Made by a program: the position numbers and the translations under genes. 47,255 bases of DNA from a virus: the IMG/VR virus record IMGVR_UViG_3300020213_000043, positions 1-47,255 of that record. The stretch is one strand, 5' to 3'. Numbering within the stretch: position 1 is the first letter of the stretch; each line of letters begins with the position of its first letter. Below the pieces are notes generated by a model, which saw nothing but the letters and a program-made list of their open reading frames with translations, was not told where the DNA came from and made no database searches. This document shows, piece after piece, positions 1 to 9,175 of the stretch.

Positions 1-245
1 ATTATGCAGTTGAATTAAAATTAAACTATGCCGTATATCGGGGGGGCACTATCGGCACCTCCCGTGATTTCTGTATCGAGCGGAACAATAAAGTATTTTC
101 ACGCAACGAAATAATGAAGTTCGGAACGCCACAGGATGAATGGGGTGGATACGATGACAAGGGCACTGGAGAATTTCAAGGCAAGACAGATCCTTATAAC
201 CCATTAATTGACCTTGGAGGATATAACTGCAGGCATTCATTTAAT
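1..245. repeat. Terminal direct repeat, left copy (circular or permuted genome)
   Basis: These 245 bases recur at 47011-47255 with a single mismatch (G at 128, A at 47138). The mismatch is in the third base of a Thr codon and is silent. The reading frame of the minor head gene runs across the join without a break. The simplest reading is an assembly overlap of a circular or circularly permuted molecule of about 47,010 bp; a true 245-bp physical terminal repeat is less likely because it would lie inside a gene. Confidence 0.9.
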
Positions 246-320
246 TGGATCAGCGATGAACTTGCTTTTCATCTTAGATCAGAATTGAAACCAACCTCCC
301 AAAACCCGCAGCTCAATTAA
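1..320 (+). CDS. Minor head protein (SPP1 gp7 / Mu gpF-like), C-terminal part
   Basis: This is the 3' end of the gene that begins at 46413; the two parts join through the terminal repeat to give about 305 residues. The C-terminus has the pattern usual for phage minor head or head-morphogenesis proteins: TSRDFC, later KVFSRNEI, then DLGGYNCRHSFNW with the Cys-Arg-His signature before the end. Such proteins sit on the portal inside the capsid and follow the portal gene, as here. The stop at 318-320 is directly followed by the first late-promoter palindrome (326-342). The family assignment is from motif recall. Confidence 0.75.
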   Translation, partial: YAVELKLNYAVYRGGTIGTSRDFCIERNNKVFSRNEIMKFGTPQDEWGGYDDKGTGEFQGKTDPYNPLIDLGGYNCRHSFNWISDELAFHLRSELKPTSQNPQLN

Positions 321-325
321 GCATA

Positions 326-371
326 GGTTACACGATGTAACCTTTACCACTAAGCCATTTCCCCAATTTTG
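326..371 (+). promoter_or_regulatory. Late promoter copy 1: palindrome plus -7-like box
   Basis: Palindrome GGTTACACGATGTAACC at 326-342, then 21 bp, then CAATTTTG at 364-371, one base off the Bacteroidota -7 consensus TAnnTTTG. The same palindrome, 21-bp gap and box occur at 11705, 35878 and 44569. The palindrome occupies the place of the -33 box. It should drive the tail and fibre genes from 377 onward. Confidence 0.75.
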
Positions 372-376
372 CACCA

Positions 377-2275
377 GTGGCAATAAACGACATGTACCGA
401 TTTTGGATAGACGTGCCCGGACAGGGTATTGTCCAGGCCTACCCATTTAATTCTCAATTGAAATGGATTGATAAAAAAAGGACAGGCTATAGATTTAAAC
501 AGCGCACATTAGAGACTGCTTTAATTCTGAAGGATAAACCAGCTGATAGTATCTTTGACTTCACCAACTTAATGAACTTGGAGCGGTCAGGAATGACCTG
601 CACCCGTGTAAATATAACGGTTGACAAGTACTGTGACTGTGATGCCACGTGGCACGAAGATTTCTACGTTGGATACCTAAGACTTAACGAAGGCGAATGG
701 GACGTGTCTAACTGCACGGTCACTATACCTATTGTTGTTGATGACAAGTTCACATGCCTGACTACCTCATGGACGGATGAGATCAATATGTTTGATTACG
801 GAGACGATACGGTAACCACTAGCCCATTTGTCGGCGTCATTCAGTACGTGGAGTGTGAGACAGAATACAGTAAGACATGGTCACCGCCTGTACAGGCCAG
901 TGTCGTGCGTGCATACTTGCGAATATTCACGAACTCACACCTTCAGACACAGTGTCTATACGACCTAGAGCCAGGATCTGATTCCAACCCGTGGATTTTT
1001 ACAAACAATGCAGCTACCGGGAAGGTGCAGATAAAGCTTGGTGATATTTTCAACCCCGCAAAACTAAAACTAACTTTTACGGTAAAAACAAAATGGGCTA
1101 GAGAGTTCTATGCAGGCGTTACAATACCAGATGGCGATGGGTGGATAGCTGTTACGGGGGGATGGGCTAGGACACCATCAACTTTTACAGGACCATTTTA
1201 TGACGACACAACTGAGGAGGGGCAGCAGGCACTAATTGATTTTACGGGCTCCGATGATTTCAATGTTGGGGTAATGTATACCTTAAAGATTTTCGGAATT
1301 AATGATTTAGGTGAGTATGGTTTTCCAAATGGGAAAGAATTAGGACCTCTACTTGAATCATTACTTGAGCCGTGCGGTTTATCTGTTATATCTAATTTTT
1401 TAAATATAAATCCAGATGCAACGGCTCCTAATAATGTTTATTATCAAAATGCAGCCGTTGATTTTGAAGGTATTGTGCTTTATCAAATCTCAGATGTAGC
1501 GCGGATCGATGAAACGCAGTCTGCTACTATTGCTATCACGCAGGTAAAAAAGATACTGGATGCATTAAAGGTGGCTGGCAACCTTGATATAGATATAGAT
1601 GGCGACACGGTGCGCATTGAGCACCTAAGCTATTGGGCTGATACCGTGCAGATGGATCTCACGCTTTCAGATTTCATTTACCTATTAAACGATAAATGGA
1701 AATACACATACGATCAGGACGCACAGCCTAAGACAGAAATTATAGCGTGGGGGTCAGAGACGGACGGAAAGGGGAAAGACTTTGACGGCTATCCAATCAC
1801 CTATGATAACTCATGTGTAAATGATAAGGAAAATAAAAGTGAAAAGGTGTATATGGCAAGTAATTTTCTTTCCAATATTTTAAAAATAATTGGTAATGAG
1901 GATTACTATGATGACACAGAGACCATAGTAATGATGTCAACCAATGGCACATTTGTAATTAACTCAGCAGTTCAGCCTATATCCGGGACTTCGAAGTTAA
2001 ATGGGAATCTCGCAATGGGTTACCTCATTCCTAGATATTACAGATATGGCAGACCATTTAAAGAGGGGTTTATAAATAATTTATTGTTATTGATGTACAG
2101 ATCATTGAGGCTAAAGCTACAGGCACCTATAACTATCCCGATGGACTGCAATGATTATTTGAATAATTACGATCCGTCCGGATTAATCAAGACACAACTA
2201 GGGGCTGGTGAAATTGAATCAGCCACATATATTGACCCTGATCAGACTCTTGAAATAAAACTAAGGCATAAATAA
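377..2275 (+). CDS. Large tail protein (distal tail/baseplate type)
   Basis: A 632-residue protein, the first gene after the late promoter at 326-371. No catalytic motif or signal peptide is seen; the composition is that of a beta-rich virion protein with many Thr, Asp, Trp and Tyr. Its place, just before an Ig-domain tail protein and the fibre genes, suggests a distal-tail, hub or baseplate role; this is inference. The reading frame opens at GTG 377, only six bases past the -7 box, so a transcript starting there would be almost leaderless. ATG 392 (residue 6) is an alternative start with an A-rich leader. The stop overlaps the next start (TAATGG). Confidence 0.6.
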   Translation: MAINDMYRFWIDVPGQGIVQAYPFNSQLKWIDKKRTGYRFKQRTLETALILKDKPADSIFDFTNLMNLERSGMTCTRVNITVDKYCDCDATWHEDFYVGYLRLNEGEWDVSNCTVTIPIVVDDKFTCLTTSWTDEINMFDYGDDTVTTSPFVGVIQYVECETEYSKTWSPPVQASVVRAYLRIFTNSHLQTQCLYDLEPGSDSNPWIFTNNAATGKVQIKLGDIFNPAKLKLTFTVKTKWAREFYAGVTIPDGDGWIAVTGGWARTPSTFTGPFYDDTTEEGQQALIDFTGSDDFNVGVMYTLKIFGINDLGEYGFPNGKELGPLLESLLEPCGLSVISNFLNINPDATAPNNVYYQNAAVDFEGIVLYQISDVARIDETQSATIAITQVKKILDALKVAGNLDIDIDGDTVRIEHLSYWADTVQMDLTLSDFIYLLNDKWKYTYDQDAQPKTEIIAWGSETDGKGKDFDGYPITYDNSCVNDKENKSEKVYMASNFLSNILKIIGNEDYYDDTETIVMMSTNGTFVINSAVQPISGTSKLNGNLAMGYLIPRYYRYGRPFKEGFINNLLLLMYRSLRLKLQAPITIPMDCNDYLNNYDPSGLIKTQLGAGEIESATYIDPDQTLEIKLRHK

Positions 2276-3849
2276 TGGCAGTCAACATCAGCAATATTAA
2301 CGATCTGATCATCGGTGAAAAAGCCGGGGTTCCGTCCACATGGTCAAACATGGGATCGGAGACGCAGATAGACTGCCACAACTTTAAATTGTCAGGCGAG
2401 TCAATATGCAACGGGCTTGCAGCTATTGATTTGTTTTTGGAAATACCTGCCTTTGACCCCGTTGGTTACGTGAAGAATATAAAGAGCATCGAGCTTTCAC
2501 CAGGTAAAGACCTGGAGACATGGAAAAGCCTTGATCCTAGAATTATATTCACGATCTACGGGGATGAGTCTTTACATAACCTGCTAAGATTACTAGAGGC
2601 TCACGAAACTGTTACATTCACAAATATAGGTCAGGGCATTGCAGAGGAGACCCTATCTATGACCGTTGAGGCATCTCCGGACGGAGCATTGCTGCAATTT
2701 AAAATTACCCTTTCATTCGTTGATTCAGAGACCATCACCACTATATGCTGCGGCTCTTACTACGATGGCGCACCATTCAATGAGTGTGACGGAGAGGGCG
2801 AGACAGGAGACCCATCTAATGACCCGGAGTGTACTGATTACTCAGTAGCTATATCATTAACCACTCCTCCCGATACATTGACAGCAGTGTCTGCACTTGG
2901 CGGTGCGGGTGTTGAAACATTCAAATGGTATAAGGACGGCGTGCTATTTGGTACCGGGTCATCAATCAACCCAGTGGAATCAGCTACCTATAGAGTTGAC
3001 GCAAAGAAAGGCAATTGCACAGCCACGGACACATTTACTTTCTCACTTGGGTGTGATGGCTATGCCGTTACCATTGAGGAGGTTGTACTCGCTGACCTGT
3101 CAAGTGTATTTATCGCAATCGCCACGACAGTATCTACCTATCAATGGGAGGAAGAAATTGCAGCCGTATGGACTGCCATAGTAGGAGAGACGGGAATAAC
3201 ATATACACCATCAGCATCAGGGACATTCAGGGTTGTATCGACAGCAGGGGATTGTGAGTCTACCAGTGCCAGCGTTGTATATGTGGCTCCTGTTGACTGT
3301 GATACCATTTTTACAATCACACTCACCAATGTGGCTGGGGTATTGACAACAGCCATAGTTGGCTATGCGGGTGTATCAATACCTGCCTATCAATGGTATC
3401 TTGATACAGGCAACGGTAATGAGTTACTTGTCAGCGAGACCAGCGCAACGATTGCTAACCCGGCGGCTGGCTATTACACTGTAATAGTAACTATCGACTC
3501 ATGCACACAGGTGGCAGGTCTTTTAATCCAGTGCGATTATGCAAGCATTGACACACCTTGTGCTGATGATTCTGAGTGGTCACAGGAGTTTATTGGAAAC
3601 GATGTAGCTGTTTCTTTTACGGTTACTAATTTCTTACTTCCAGATCCGGCTCATGTAACCGCTGTTGAAATTAATGCCTCATTACTGGTGCAGGTCAACG
3701 GGGTAACGAGAGGCTTCTTGCTGGTGCCTCTGGACGGCACTAAATACGGCATTGATTATCCTAATCAGCAGATAGAATTAAATGCAGGTTTCCCGTTACT
3801 CACAGGCGAAACATTGACGATTATAAAATTAAGATGGATACAGACATGA
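2275..3849 (+). CDS. Tail protein with Ig-like repeats
   Basis: 524 residues. Residues 1 to about 175 form a domain that probably docks to the virion. It is followed by a Cys/Asp/Gly-rich linker and then about three Ig- or PKD-like beta-sandwich repeats, recognised by recurring Trp strands (FKWYKDG near 220, YQWEEE near 290, YQWYLDTG near 375) and by each repeat starting with a Cys-Asp turn. Ig-like domains are common surface add-ons of phage tail proteins and are thought to bind weakly to cell-surface glycans. The C-terminal ~100 residues form a separate domain. It is translationally coupled with both neighbours (shared bases at 2275 and ATGA at 3846). Confidence 0.6.
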   Translation: MAVNISNINDLIIGEKAGVPSTWSNMGSETQIDCHNFKLSGESICNGLAAIDLFLEIPAFDPVGYVKNIKSIELSPGKDLETWKSLDPRIIFTIYGDESLHNLLRLLEAHETVTFTNIGQGIAEETLSMTVEASPDGALLQFKITLSFVDSETITTICCGSYYDGAPFNECDGEGETGDPSNDPECTDYSVAISLTTPPDTLTAVSALGGAGVETFKWYKDGVLFGTGSSINPVESATYRVDAKKGNCTATDTFTFSLGCDGYAVTIEEVVLADLSSVFIAIATTVSTYQWEEEIAAVWTAIVGETGITYTPSASGTFRVVSTAGDCESTSASVVYVAPVDCDTIFTITLTNVAGVLTTAIVGYAGVSIPAYQWYLDTGNGNELLVSETSATIANPAAGYYTVIVTIDSCTQVAGLLIQCDYASIDTPCADDSEWSQEFIGNDVAVSFTVTNFLLPDPAHVTAVEINASLLVQVNGVTRGFLLVPLDGTKYGIDYPNQQIELNAGFPLLTGETLTIIKLRWIQT

Positions 3850-6800
3850 GAAATATAACTTTAATAGCGATACTGTTTTTGTTTTTATCTCCATTGACGG
3901 GGCAGATACAAGACTATCAGATCAAGGCACCATTACCAAAGGATAGCACATGGGTGATGCTTTCAAATACTAATTCAATTAGCCCTAAATGGGGACTTGG
4001 AAAATGGTTTCAATTAAACCCATTAATTGATTCATTGGTTGGTGTGTATTCCGGAGATCTTGACTGGATCAAACTAGGCACGGTCGCAACTGTTCCTAGC
4101 AACACGGATAGTATGTTCCATAATGGCACGGTTTCAATTGGAACTACAGCAGCCTATACCGGCATGTTAAATGTTATCGGAAGGCTTGATTTGAGATTTG
4201 GCGAGTTGCTTGATTACAACATAATGATAGGTAGGGGTACTGGAAATCTTAGTATGACCGGTGACTTGAATATTGGAATAGGAAGCCTTACGCTGGCTTC
4301 GGTAACGACAGGACAGTATAACGTAGCGATTGGGAGTAATTCTGCCGGATCTATAACGAGCGGGAGCAGAAACTTTGCCCTCGGGGCAAACACAATGAAC
4401 GAGATAACTACGACCAATGATAATGTGGGGCTTGGCCACGCGTCACTTAGCGTATATACTGGCGTTGGGTCTCTTGGCGTTGGGTCGCAAACGCTAGTGT
4501 CATCAGAAACCGGAAATTATAACTCAGCAATTGGATTTAAGGCAGGATTTCAATCTAATACTGGTGCGCTTAATACATTCCTCGGAGCGGAGTCAGGGTA
4601 CACAACCGATGGCTCTAGTAATGTTATGATTGGATATCAATCTGGGCGTTCAAATAGCGGATCAGGGAATATTTTTCTGGGAAAAGAATCAGGAGAAAAC
4701 GAAACAGGGTCAAATCGTCTTTATATAGATAATTCAAATTCGGCCACCCCATTAATCGGTGGTGATTTCGCAGCGGACACGGTGCGGATCAATGGGGACT
4801 TGTCGATTCGGGATGCCGTATCTGGTGCATCGACTGACAGCGTTATGGTATGGACACCATCGAACGGACGGGTCAAGATGCGTAACGCTTCGGCCTTTGG
4901 CGGCACAACTAATCTAACCATCGGCGGGGCTGGCCCGACTTATACGGTTGAATCCAGCACCGGAACTGATGTAACGGTTGCAGGGGCTGGAGGAATAACG
5001 CTATCTGAATCACCTGCAAACACGCTGGTAATTACACAGGGTGCGGAAGTTGACGGATCAATCACCAATGAGTTGCAGACATTAGCGACCACATCGGATG
5101 CAACGTCTAACACTACGACACTTTCGAATAGTGGCGGGTCGCAAAAATTAGTTGAGGGGACGGGCATAACATTGACCACAACAGGCACCGGATTAGATGG
5201 GATCGTAACTATCGCAAACACGGGAATCATTACCGAAGTTGACGGATCAATCACGAATGAATTACAGACCATCGCTAATACATCTGATGCAACGTCACAC
5301 ACGCAGACCCTTTCAAATTCTGGTGGGTCAACTCAGTACATAGAGGGGACAGGCATAACGATCACAACGGGCGGTACAGGGTTGAATGGAACAGCCACGA
5401 TCGCAACCACTGCGTTACTTACTGAAGTGGACGGGTCAATCACTAACGAGGGAAGCCTAACGGTAGCAGCCGGAACGGGAACCACGTCTATAATCAACTC
5501 AAACACCTCCGGATCAACAGGAGTTACCATTACAGCAGGAACGGGTCTGTCAATATCAGAGGCTGGTAATGTCATCACACTGACCAACACTGTCACAGAT
5601 ACCGACACCGATGCGCAACAGATCAGCGTAACGGGAGCATCTCAACCGTTCACCCTTGATCTTGATGCGGATGCCACTGATGCCACATTCACGGGCGCAG
5701 GGATAACGACAGTAACGAGGTCAACCAATGCGCTGACATTCACATCAACGGAGGTTGACGGGTCTACAACTAACGAACTGAACGTAATAGAAGAAGGTAA
5801 CGTCTCTGTCCAAACTGGAAATACAAATATCGACTTTCAAAGTATGTTTGATGTGGCCACAGACGGAGCCGGAGAGGTTAATATCTCATTCGACGGCGGC
5901 GAGGCTACAACGGTCACAACAGCCCAATCAGATGATTTCCTACTCATACACGATTCGGGAGCAGGAACTAACGAAAAGATGTTATGGTCTGATTTCTCAA
6001 TTGACCTGATCAGCTTCTACGATGGGGCGGTCTTACAAGGGACTGGTAACGCCGTTGATGTCGGGTCTGGTCTTGATATTAGTATGGTTGTCGCTGAGGC
6101 TAACATCAATCTTGATGCTTCAGAATTTCAAATTGACGGAACAGCAGAAGGCGTTGAGTATGTAATTATACATGATGCCGACACCACGGCTGGCCACCAG
6201 ATACAGCGGCGGTTAGTATCGTCATTTGGCGGTGCGGACGGGAACGGAATCTACACAGGTGACGGGACATCTCCTAGTGATGTGGATGTAACGCTAACAG
6301 ATAATATACGGTTTGGAAATGGTGCCGCAAACGATCTATTCATTGATGCAACTAATGACAGGATAGGAATGGGAACGGGTGGCCCATCATACGGGCTTCA
6401 CGTAGTTAATGACGCCGGCATGGCATTGGAGCCGGCGGCTACAGGTGTTAACCAGATACTGAAGATAGAGGGCACGGCAGACGGAGGCGGCGGAACTACC
6501 GCGCAGACCACCATACTAATGACTTACACGGATGCAGACTATGCGGCAGGGGTTGAGCAGTCCGCATTGAACATGACTGTTCATAAAGAAAATGATACCG
6601 GAAATCAGCGGACAAGCGCAAAGGTTACGATGGTCGAAAATGATGATGCCGATATGATTGTGATGGAGAAGAATGTTGATTTTTCAAACACGACTGAATC
6701 ACACATTGCATTTAACGCCGGGGTAGCGTGGACTCAGAATTATGGCGCATCAACAGGGGGTGTAGACTTAAATTTAGATAGGTCTTATTACACGGTTAAT

Positions 6801-7118
6801 ATAACGGGTGGCAATTTAACGGACACTATTAAATTGCCAGAGGTTGTGTCTACACTTGATAACTGGACAAATACACTTACATCCACTCAGGCGCAAGTGG
6901 GTCAGGAATACGTAATATCTAATCTACGATCCGGGGTTAACTTAATTATAGGCGCGTTCAATCCAGCAGGCACAAGTGATGATTTAATAGGCACGAGAAC
7001 GCCACCAGGCGGTGCGGCTGGGTCTGCTATAAGTATTGTACCCGGCAAGTCTGTTATAATTAAATGCTATCAATTTGCCAGTAGTCTTGGATACTGGAAT
7101 TATTGGCTATCAAATTAA
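3846..7118 (+). CDS. Giant tail fibre/adhesin with an N-terminal signal peptide
   Basis: About 1090 residues. I chose ATG 3846 because it forms an ATGA overlap with the previous stop; ATG 3834 would add four residues. It opens with a Sec-type signal (MRNITLIAILFLFLSPLTGQ), unusual for a fibre. Residues about 140-300 carry repeats of the N-x-[AF]-[IL]-G type (for example YNVAIGSNS, NTFLGAESG, NIFLGKESG), resembling YadA-head/Bacteroidota tail-fibre repeats, ending in RLYIDNS and PLIGGDF. Residues about 400-650 contain four EVDGS-x-TNE repeats. The C-terminal third is unassigned, and I see no S74 autoprotease end. Probable receptor-binding fibre; whether it is exported is unknown. Confidence 0.7.
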   Translation: MRNITLIAILFLFLSPLTGQIQDYQIKAPLPKDSTWVMLSNTNSISPKWGLGKWFQLNPLIDSLVGVYSGDLDWIKLGTVATVPSNTDSMFHNGTVSIGTTAAYTGMLNVIGRLDLRFGELLDYNIMIGRGTGNLSMTGDLNIGIGSLTLASVTTGQYNVAIGSNSAGSITSGSRNFALGANTMNEITTTNDNVGLGHASLSVYTGVGSLGVGSQTLVSSETGNYNSAIGFKAGFQSNTGALNTFLGAESGYTTDGSSNVMIGYQSGRSNSGSGNIFLGKESGENETGSNRLYIDNSNSATPLIGGDFAADTVRINGDLSIRDAVSGASTDSVMVWTPSNGRVKMRNASAFGGTTNLTIGGAGPTYTVESSTGTDVTVAGAGGITLSESPANTLVITQGAEVDGSITNELQTLATTSDATSNTTTLSNSGGSQKLVEGTGITLTTTGTGLDGIVTIANTGIITEVDGSITNELQTIANTSDATSHTQTLSNSGGSTQYIEGTGITITTGGTGLNGTATIATTALLTEVDGSITNEGSLTVAAGTGTTSIINSNTSGSTGVTITAGTGLSISEAGNVITLTNTVTDTDTDAQQISVTGASQPFTLDLDADATDATFTGAGITTVTRSTNALTFTSTEVDGSTTNELNVIEEGNVSVQTGNTNIDFQSMFDVATDGAGEVNISFDGGEATTVTTAQSDDFLLIHDSGAGTNEKMLWSDFSIDLISFYDGAVLQGTGNAVDVGSGLDISMVVAEANINLDASEFQIDGTAEGVEYVIIHDADTTAGHQIQRRLVSSFGGADGNGIYTGDGTSPSDVDVTLTDNIRFGNGAANDLFIDATNDRIGMGTGGPSYGLHVVNDAGMALEPAATGVNQILKIEGTADGGGGTTAQTTILMTYTDADYAAGVEQSALNMTVHKENDTGNQRTSAKVTMVENDDADMIVMEKNVDFSNTTESHIAFNAGVAWTQNYGASTGGVDLNLDRSYYTVNITGGNLTDTIKLPEVVSTLDNWTNTLTSTQAQVGQEYVISNLRSGVNLIIGAFNPAGTSDDLIGTRTPPGGAAGSAISIVPGKSVIIKCYQFASSLGYWNYWLSN

Positions 7119-7124
7119 CCATAT

Positions 7125-7862
7125 ATGAAAATACTATTTTTTATTCTTTTGTCGATTTCGATTTCTGCTCAAAATCCTAGGAATCAGTTTTACTATTTCT
7201 CTGACTTCCTTAATTCGCCATCGACCACATCGTCAGACAACGACCTACTTTCAACAGCCAGCGGTGCATCCGCTTTGGCCGCATCTTTTTCTAACTCAAA
7301 CAGATCCAACGCGGTTGGGGTCGTTGGCATTATAACAGGTACAGCAGCCACCGGAAGGGCGGCAGTAAACATACAAGGGACGGCACTAACGTTCGGCGGT
7401 GGTGAATGGAATCTTGAGTTAAGGATTGATTCACTTCAAGCACTATGTAGTGCCACAGAATCCTATGCGCTATTGGTTGGTTTCTTTGACACATACACAG
7501 CAGCAAATCAAACAGACGGAGTTTATTTTCTTTATGATTCAATTGGAGTATCAACCGGATCGGCCAGCTCTGACCGGTGGCAGACAGTAACGGCATCGAA
7601 TGGGACTAGAGCATTCTTTGAAACACAAACCGATGTATCGGTTAATCCAACAAATTTAAGAATAGAAATAAATGCAGATGGTACATCAGCTAGCTTCTTT
7701 ATTGACGGTGTTTCTATGCGGACGGAAAGTTTAAATATACCAATTGGGAAAACTAGAAAAACGGGCTTAGGGGTTCTGATAATCAAATCCGCTGGGATCA
7801 CATCAAGGGCTGTGTATGTTGATTATTTGGAATGTGTTTCACTTTTTAATTCAACAAGATGA
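7125..7862 (+). CDS. Secreted fibre-like protein, jelly-roll type
   Basis: 245 residues with a clear signal peptide (MKILFFILLSISISAQ, cut probably after SAQ). The mature part reads as a concanavalin-like or jelly-roll fold: GVYFLYD near 130, RAFFETQTDVSV, LRIEINADGTSASFFIDG, then IPIGKTRKTGLGVLIIKSAG and a final VDYLECV. Similar strings occur in phage fibre and receptor-binding proteins, so a carbohydrate-binding role fits. It lies 7 bp after the giant fibre and overlaps the lipoprotein gene by 4 bp (ATGA), so it is part of the same operon. The combination of an export signal with a fibre fold is the odd point. Confidence 0.55.
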   Translation: MKILFFILLSISISAQNPRNQFYYFSDFLNSPSTTSSDNDLLSTASGASALAASFSNSNRSNAVGVVGIITGTAATGRAAVNIQGTALTFGGGEWNLELRIDSLQALCSATESYALLVGFFDTYTAANQTDGVYFLYDSIGVSTGSASSDRWQTVTASNGTRAFFETQTDVSVNPTNLRIEINADGTSASFFIDGVSMRTESLNIPIGKTRKTGLGVLIIKSAGITSRAVYVDYLECVSLFNSTR

Positions 7863-8629
7863 AAAAGAAACTTTTATTACCAATTATCATATTGGCACTT
7901 TTCGCATCATGCCAATTAATGCCAGCCATTCAGCCGGACAATGACTGGATATACAACCCACCTGATACGGTAGTGATTGATACGGTAGCGATTGATACAA
8001 TAGTGAACGATTCAATAGTGATTGATTCGCTTCCGCCTGACCCGCTGGTCATTGATTCATGCACGGAATACACAATACAGAACACACCACAGTATGTGTT
8101 GCTATACATATACATAGCCGAAGGGCTCACGGGTAATTATAACTTTTGCGCTGGTAATTACTGCGATTCAATTGCAGTTGACGGGTCCGATATGGTTGAG
8201 AGAGTAACCTCAGTAATGGAATTATTCAACCCATCACTTGAATATGAAATTGTAGGGGAGTACCTGGACAATCTGCACATATTCGCATCCGGAACCAACA
8301 ACTCCGATCTATTCAAATTAAAAGTATCAGTTAGGCAGCCGGGTCAAAAGTTCTTCTTAGGCTATGTTAGCCAGGGGATGCTTCTACATGGGTCTGTTTC
8401 TTTTGAAAAACATATCGAGCTGATCGACAAATACAAATCACTTGCACGATTCAATTTTCTTGGCACAAATTGGGACAGTACGCAATACGTCATTGCGGCT
8501 GACTCAATTCTAGGTCAATGTTACGGCGGGAAGAAATGGGCTGATTTTCGCTTTAATGCCGTTCCGATTCCACAATTTATGATTGATAAATTCGAGGATG
8601 CAGGATGGGAAAAAGTACTACACAATTAA
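7859..8629 (+). CDS. Lipoprotein of unknown function
   Basis: 256 residues. MKKKLLLPIIILALFASC is a lipoprotein signal with lipobox FASC (Cys18). Residues about 36-65 are a low-complexity tether of VIDT/AIDT/IVIDS units, encoded by short DNA repeats around 7965-8035. The remaining ~190 residues form an unrecognised domain with several Cys. No acidic surface-export signal directly follows Cys18, so it may face the periplasm. A phage lipoprotein inside a fibre operon could modify the cell surface or block superinfection, but nothing here proves that. ATGA overlap with the upstream gene. Confidence 0.6.
   Translation: MKKKLLLPIIILALFASCQLMPAIQPDNDWIYNPPDTVVIDTVAIDTIVNDSIVIDSLPPDPLVIDSCTEYTIQNTPQYVLLYIYIAEGLTGNYNFCAGNYCDSIAVDGSDMVERVTSVMELFNPSLEYEIVGEYLDNLHIFASGTNNSDLFKLKVSVRQPGQKFFLGYVSQGMLLHGSVSFEKHIELIDKYKSLARFNFLGTNWDSTQYVIAADSILGQCYGGKKWADFRFNAVPIPQFMIDKFEDAGWEKVLHN
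7965..8040 (+). repeat. Short tandem repeats encoding the lipoprotein tether
   Basis: Imperfect 15-base units built on GTGATTGATACGGTA repeat across this stretch and encode the VIDTV-type linker that follows the lipoprotein signal. Confidence 0.6.
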
Positions 8630-8661
8630 TAGTAATTAATTAACCTTTAAATATTTTAAAC

Positions 8662-9105
8662 ATGAAACACATTTTTATTGCCATTACTTTTTTGCTTGCC
8701 GTGGCATTCACGGCAAGCGCACAAACGCCGCAAATGTATGCGGGGACGATGGGACCAGATACGGTGAACGCATCTGAAACCATCTACCACTACCCCGGCG
8801 GCACCAGTTTTGCAACGGCAAGACGCTTTCGTGATCTTGGAGCATTGGAGGTGCTGGTGCAACTCGATTCACTGAGTGGTGCTACTAATGTTGACGTAAC
8901 AGTTCAATACAGTTACGACATCTTAGGCACGCTGTGGTATGATGCGAGCACTACAAGCTTAAATGCTGGATCTAATACACTTGGGCGTTTTGTCCGGTTA
9001 GAAGATGCGGACTTGACAGCTACATGGGCAAGGATTAAAGCCGTGGGTACAGGTGTACAAGCAACTAGGTTCAGGTCTTCTTACGCATTTAAAAAGCGGA
9101 TCTAG
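8662..9105 (+). CDS. Small secreted beta-rich protein
   Basis: 147 residues with a signal peptide (MKHIFIAITFLLAVAFTASAQ). The mature part is short, beta-rich and without Cys: an N-terminal segment with YHYPGGTSFATARRF, then VLVQLDSLSGATNVDVTVQYSYD and FVRLEDADLTATWARIKAVG. This resembles small phage decoration or fibre-tip sandwiches, but I do not recognise the family. It ends the operon and is followed by a strong terminator at 9118-9157. Confidence 0.5.
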   Translation: MKHIFIAITFLLAVAFTASAQTPQMYAGTMGPDTVNASETIYHYPGGTSFATARRFRDLGALEVLVQLDSLSGATNVDVTVQYSYDILGTLWYDASTTSLNAGSNTLGRFVRLEDADLTATWARIKAVGTGVQATRFRSSYAFKKRI

Positions 9106-9117
9106 TGACCCGTAATT

Positions 9118-9157
9118 AAGAGGGGTATATGTCACTAATACCCCTCTTCTTTTTTTA
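9118..9157 (+). terminator. Rho-independent terminator
   Basis: An 11-bp perfect stem AAGAGGGGTAT / ATACCCCTCTT (9118-9128 with 9138-9148), a 9-base loop, then CTTTTTTTT. It closes the first part of the fibre operon. Confidence 0.9.
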
Positions 9158-9175
9158 TAACTCAAAAAAATAACA

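Noticed and set aside
4940-5608. Long minus-strand ORFs opposite the giant fibre
   Set aside because: They mirror the Thr/Ser/Gly-rich repeats of the fibre gene and read as low-complexity Val/Pro/Ser strings.
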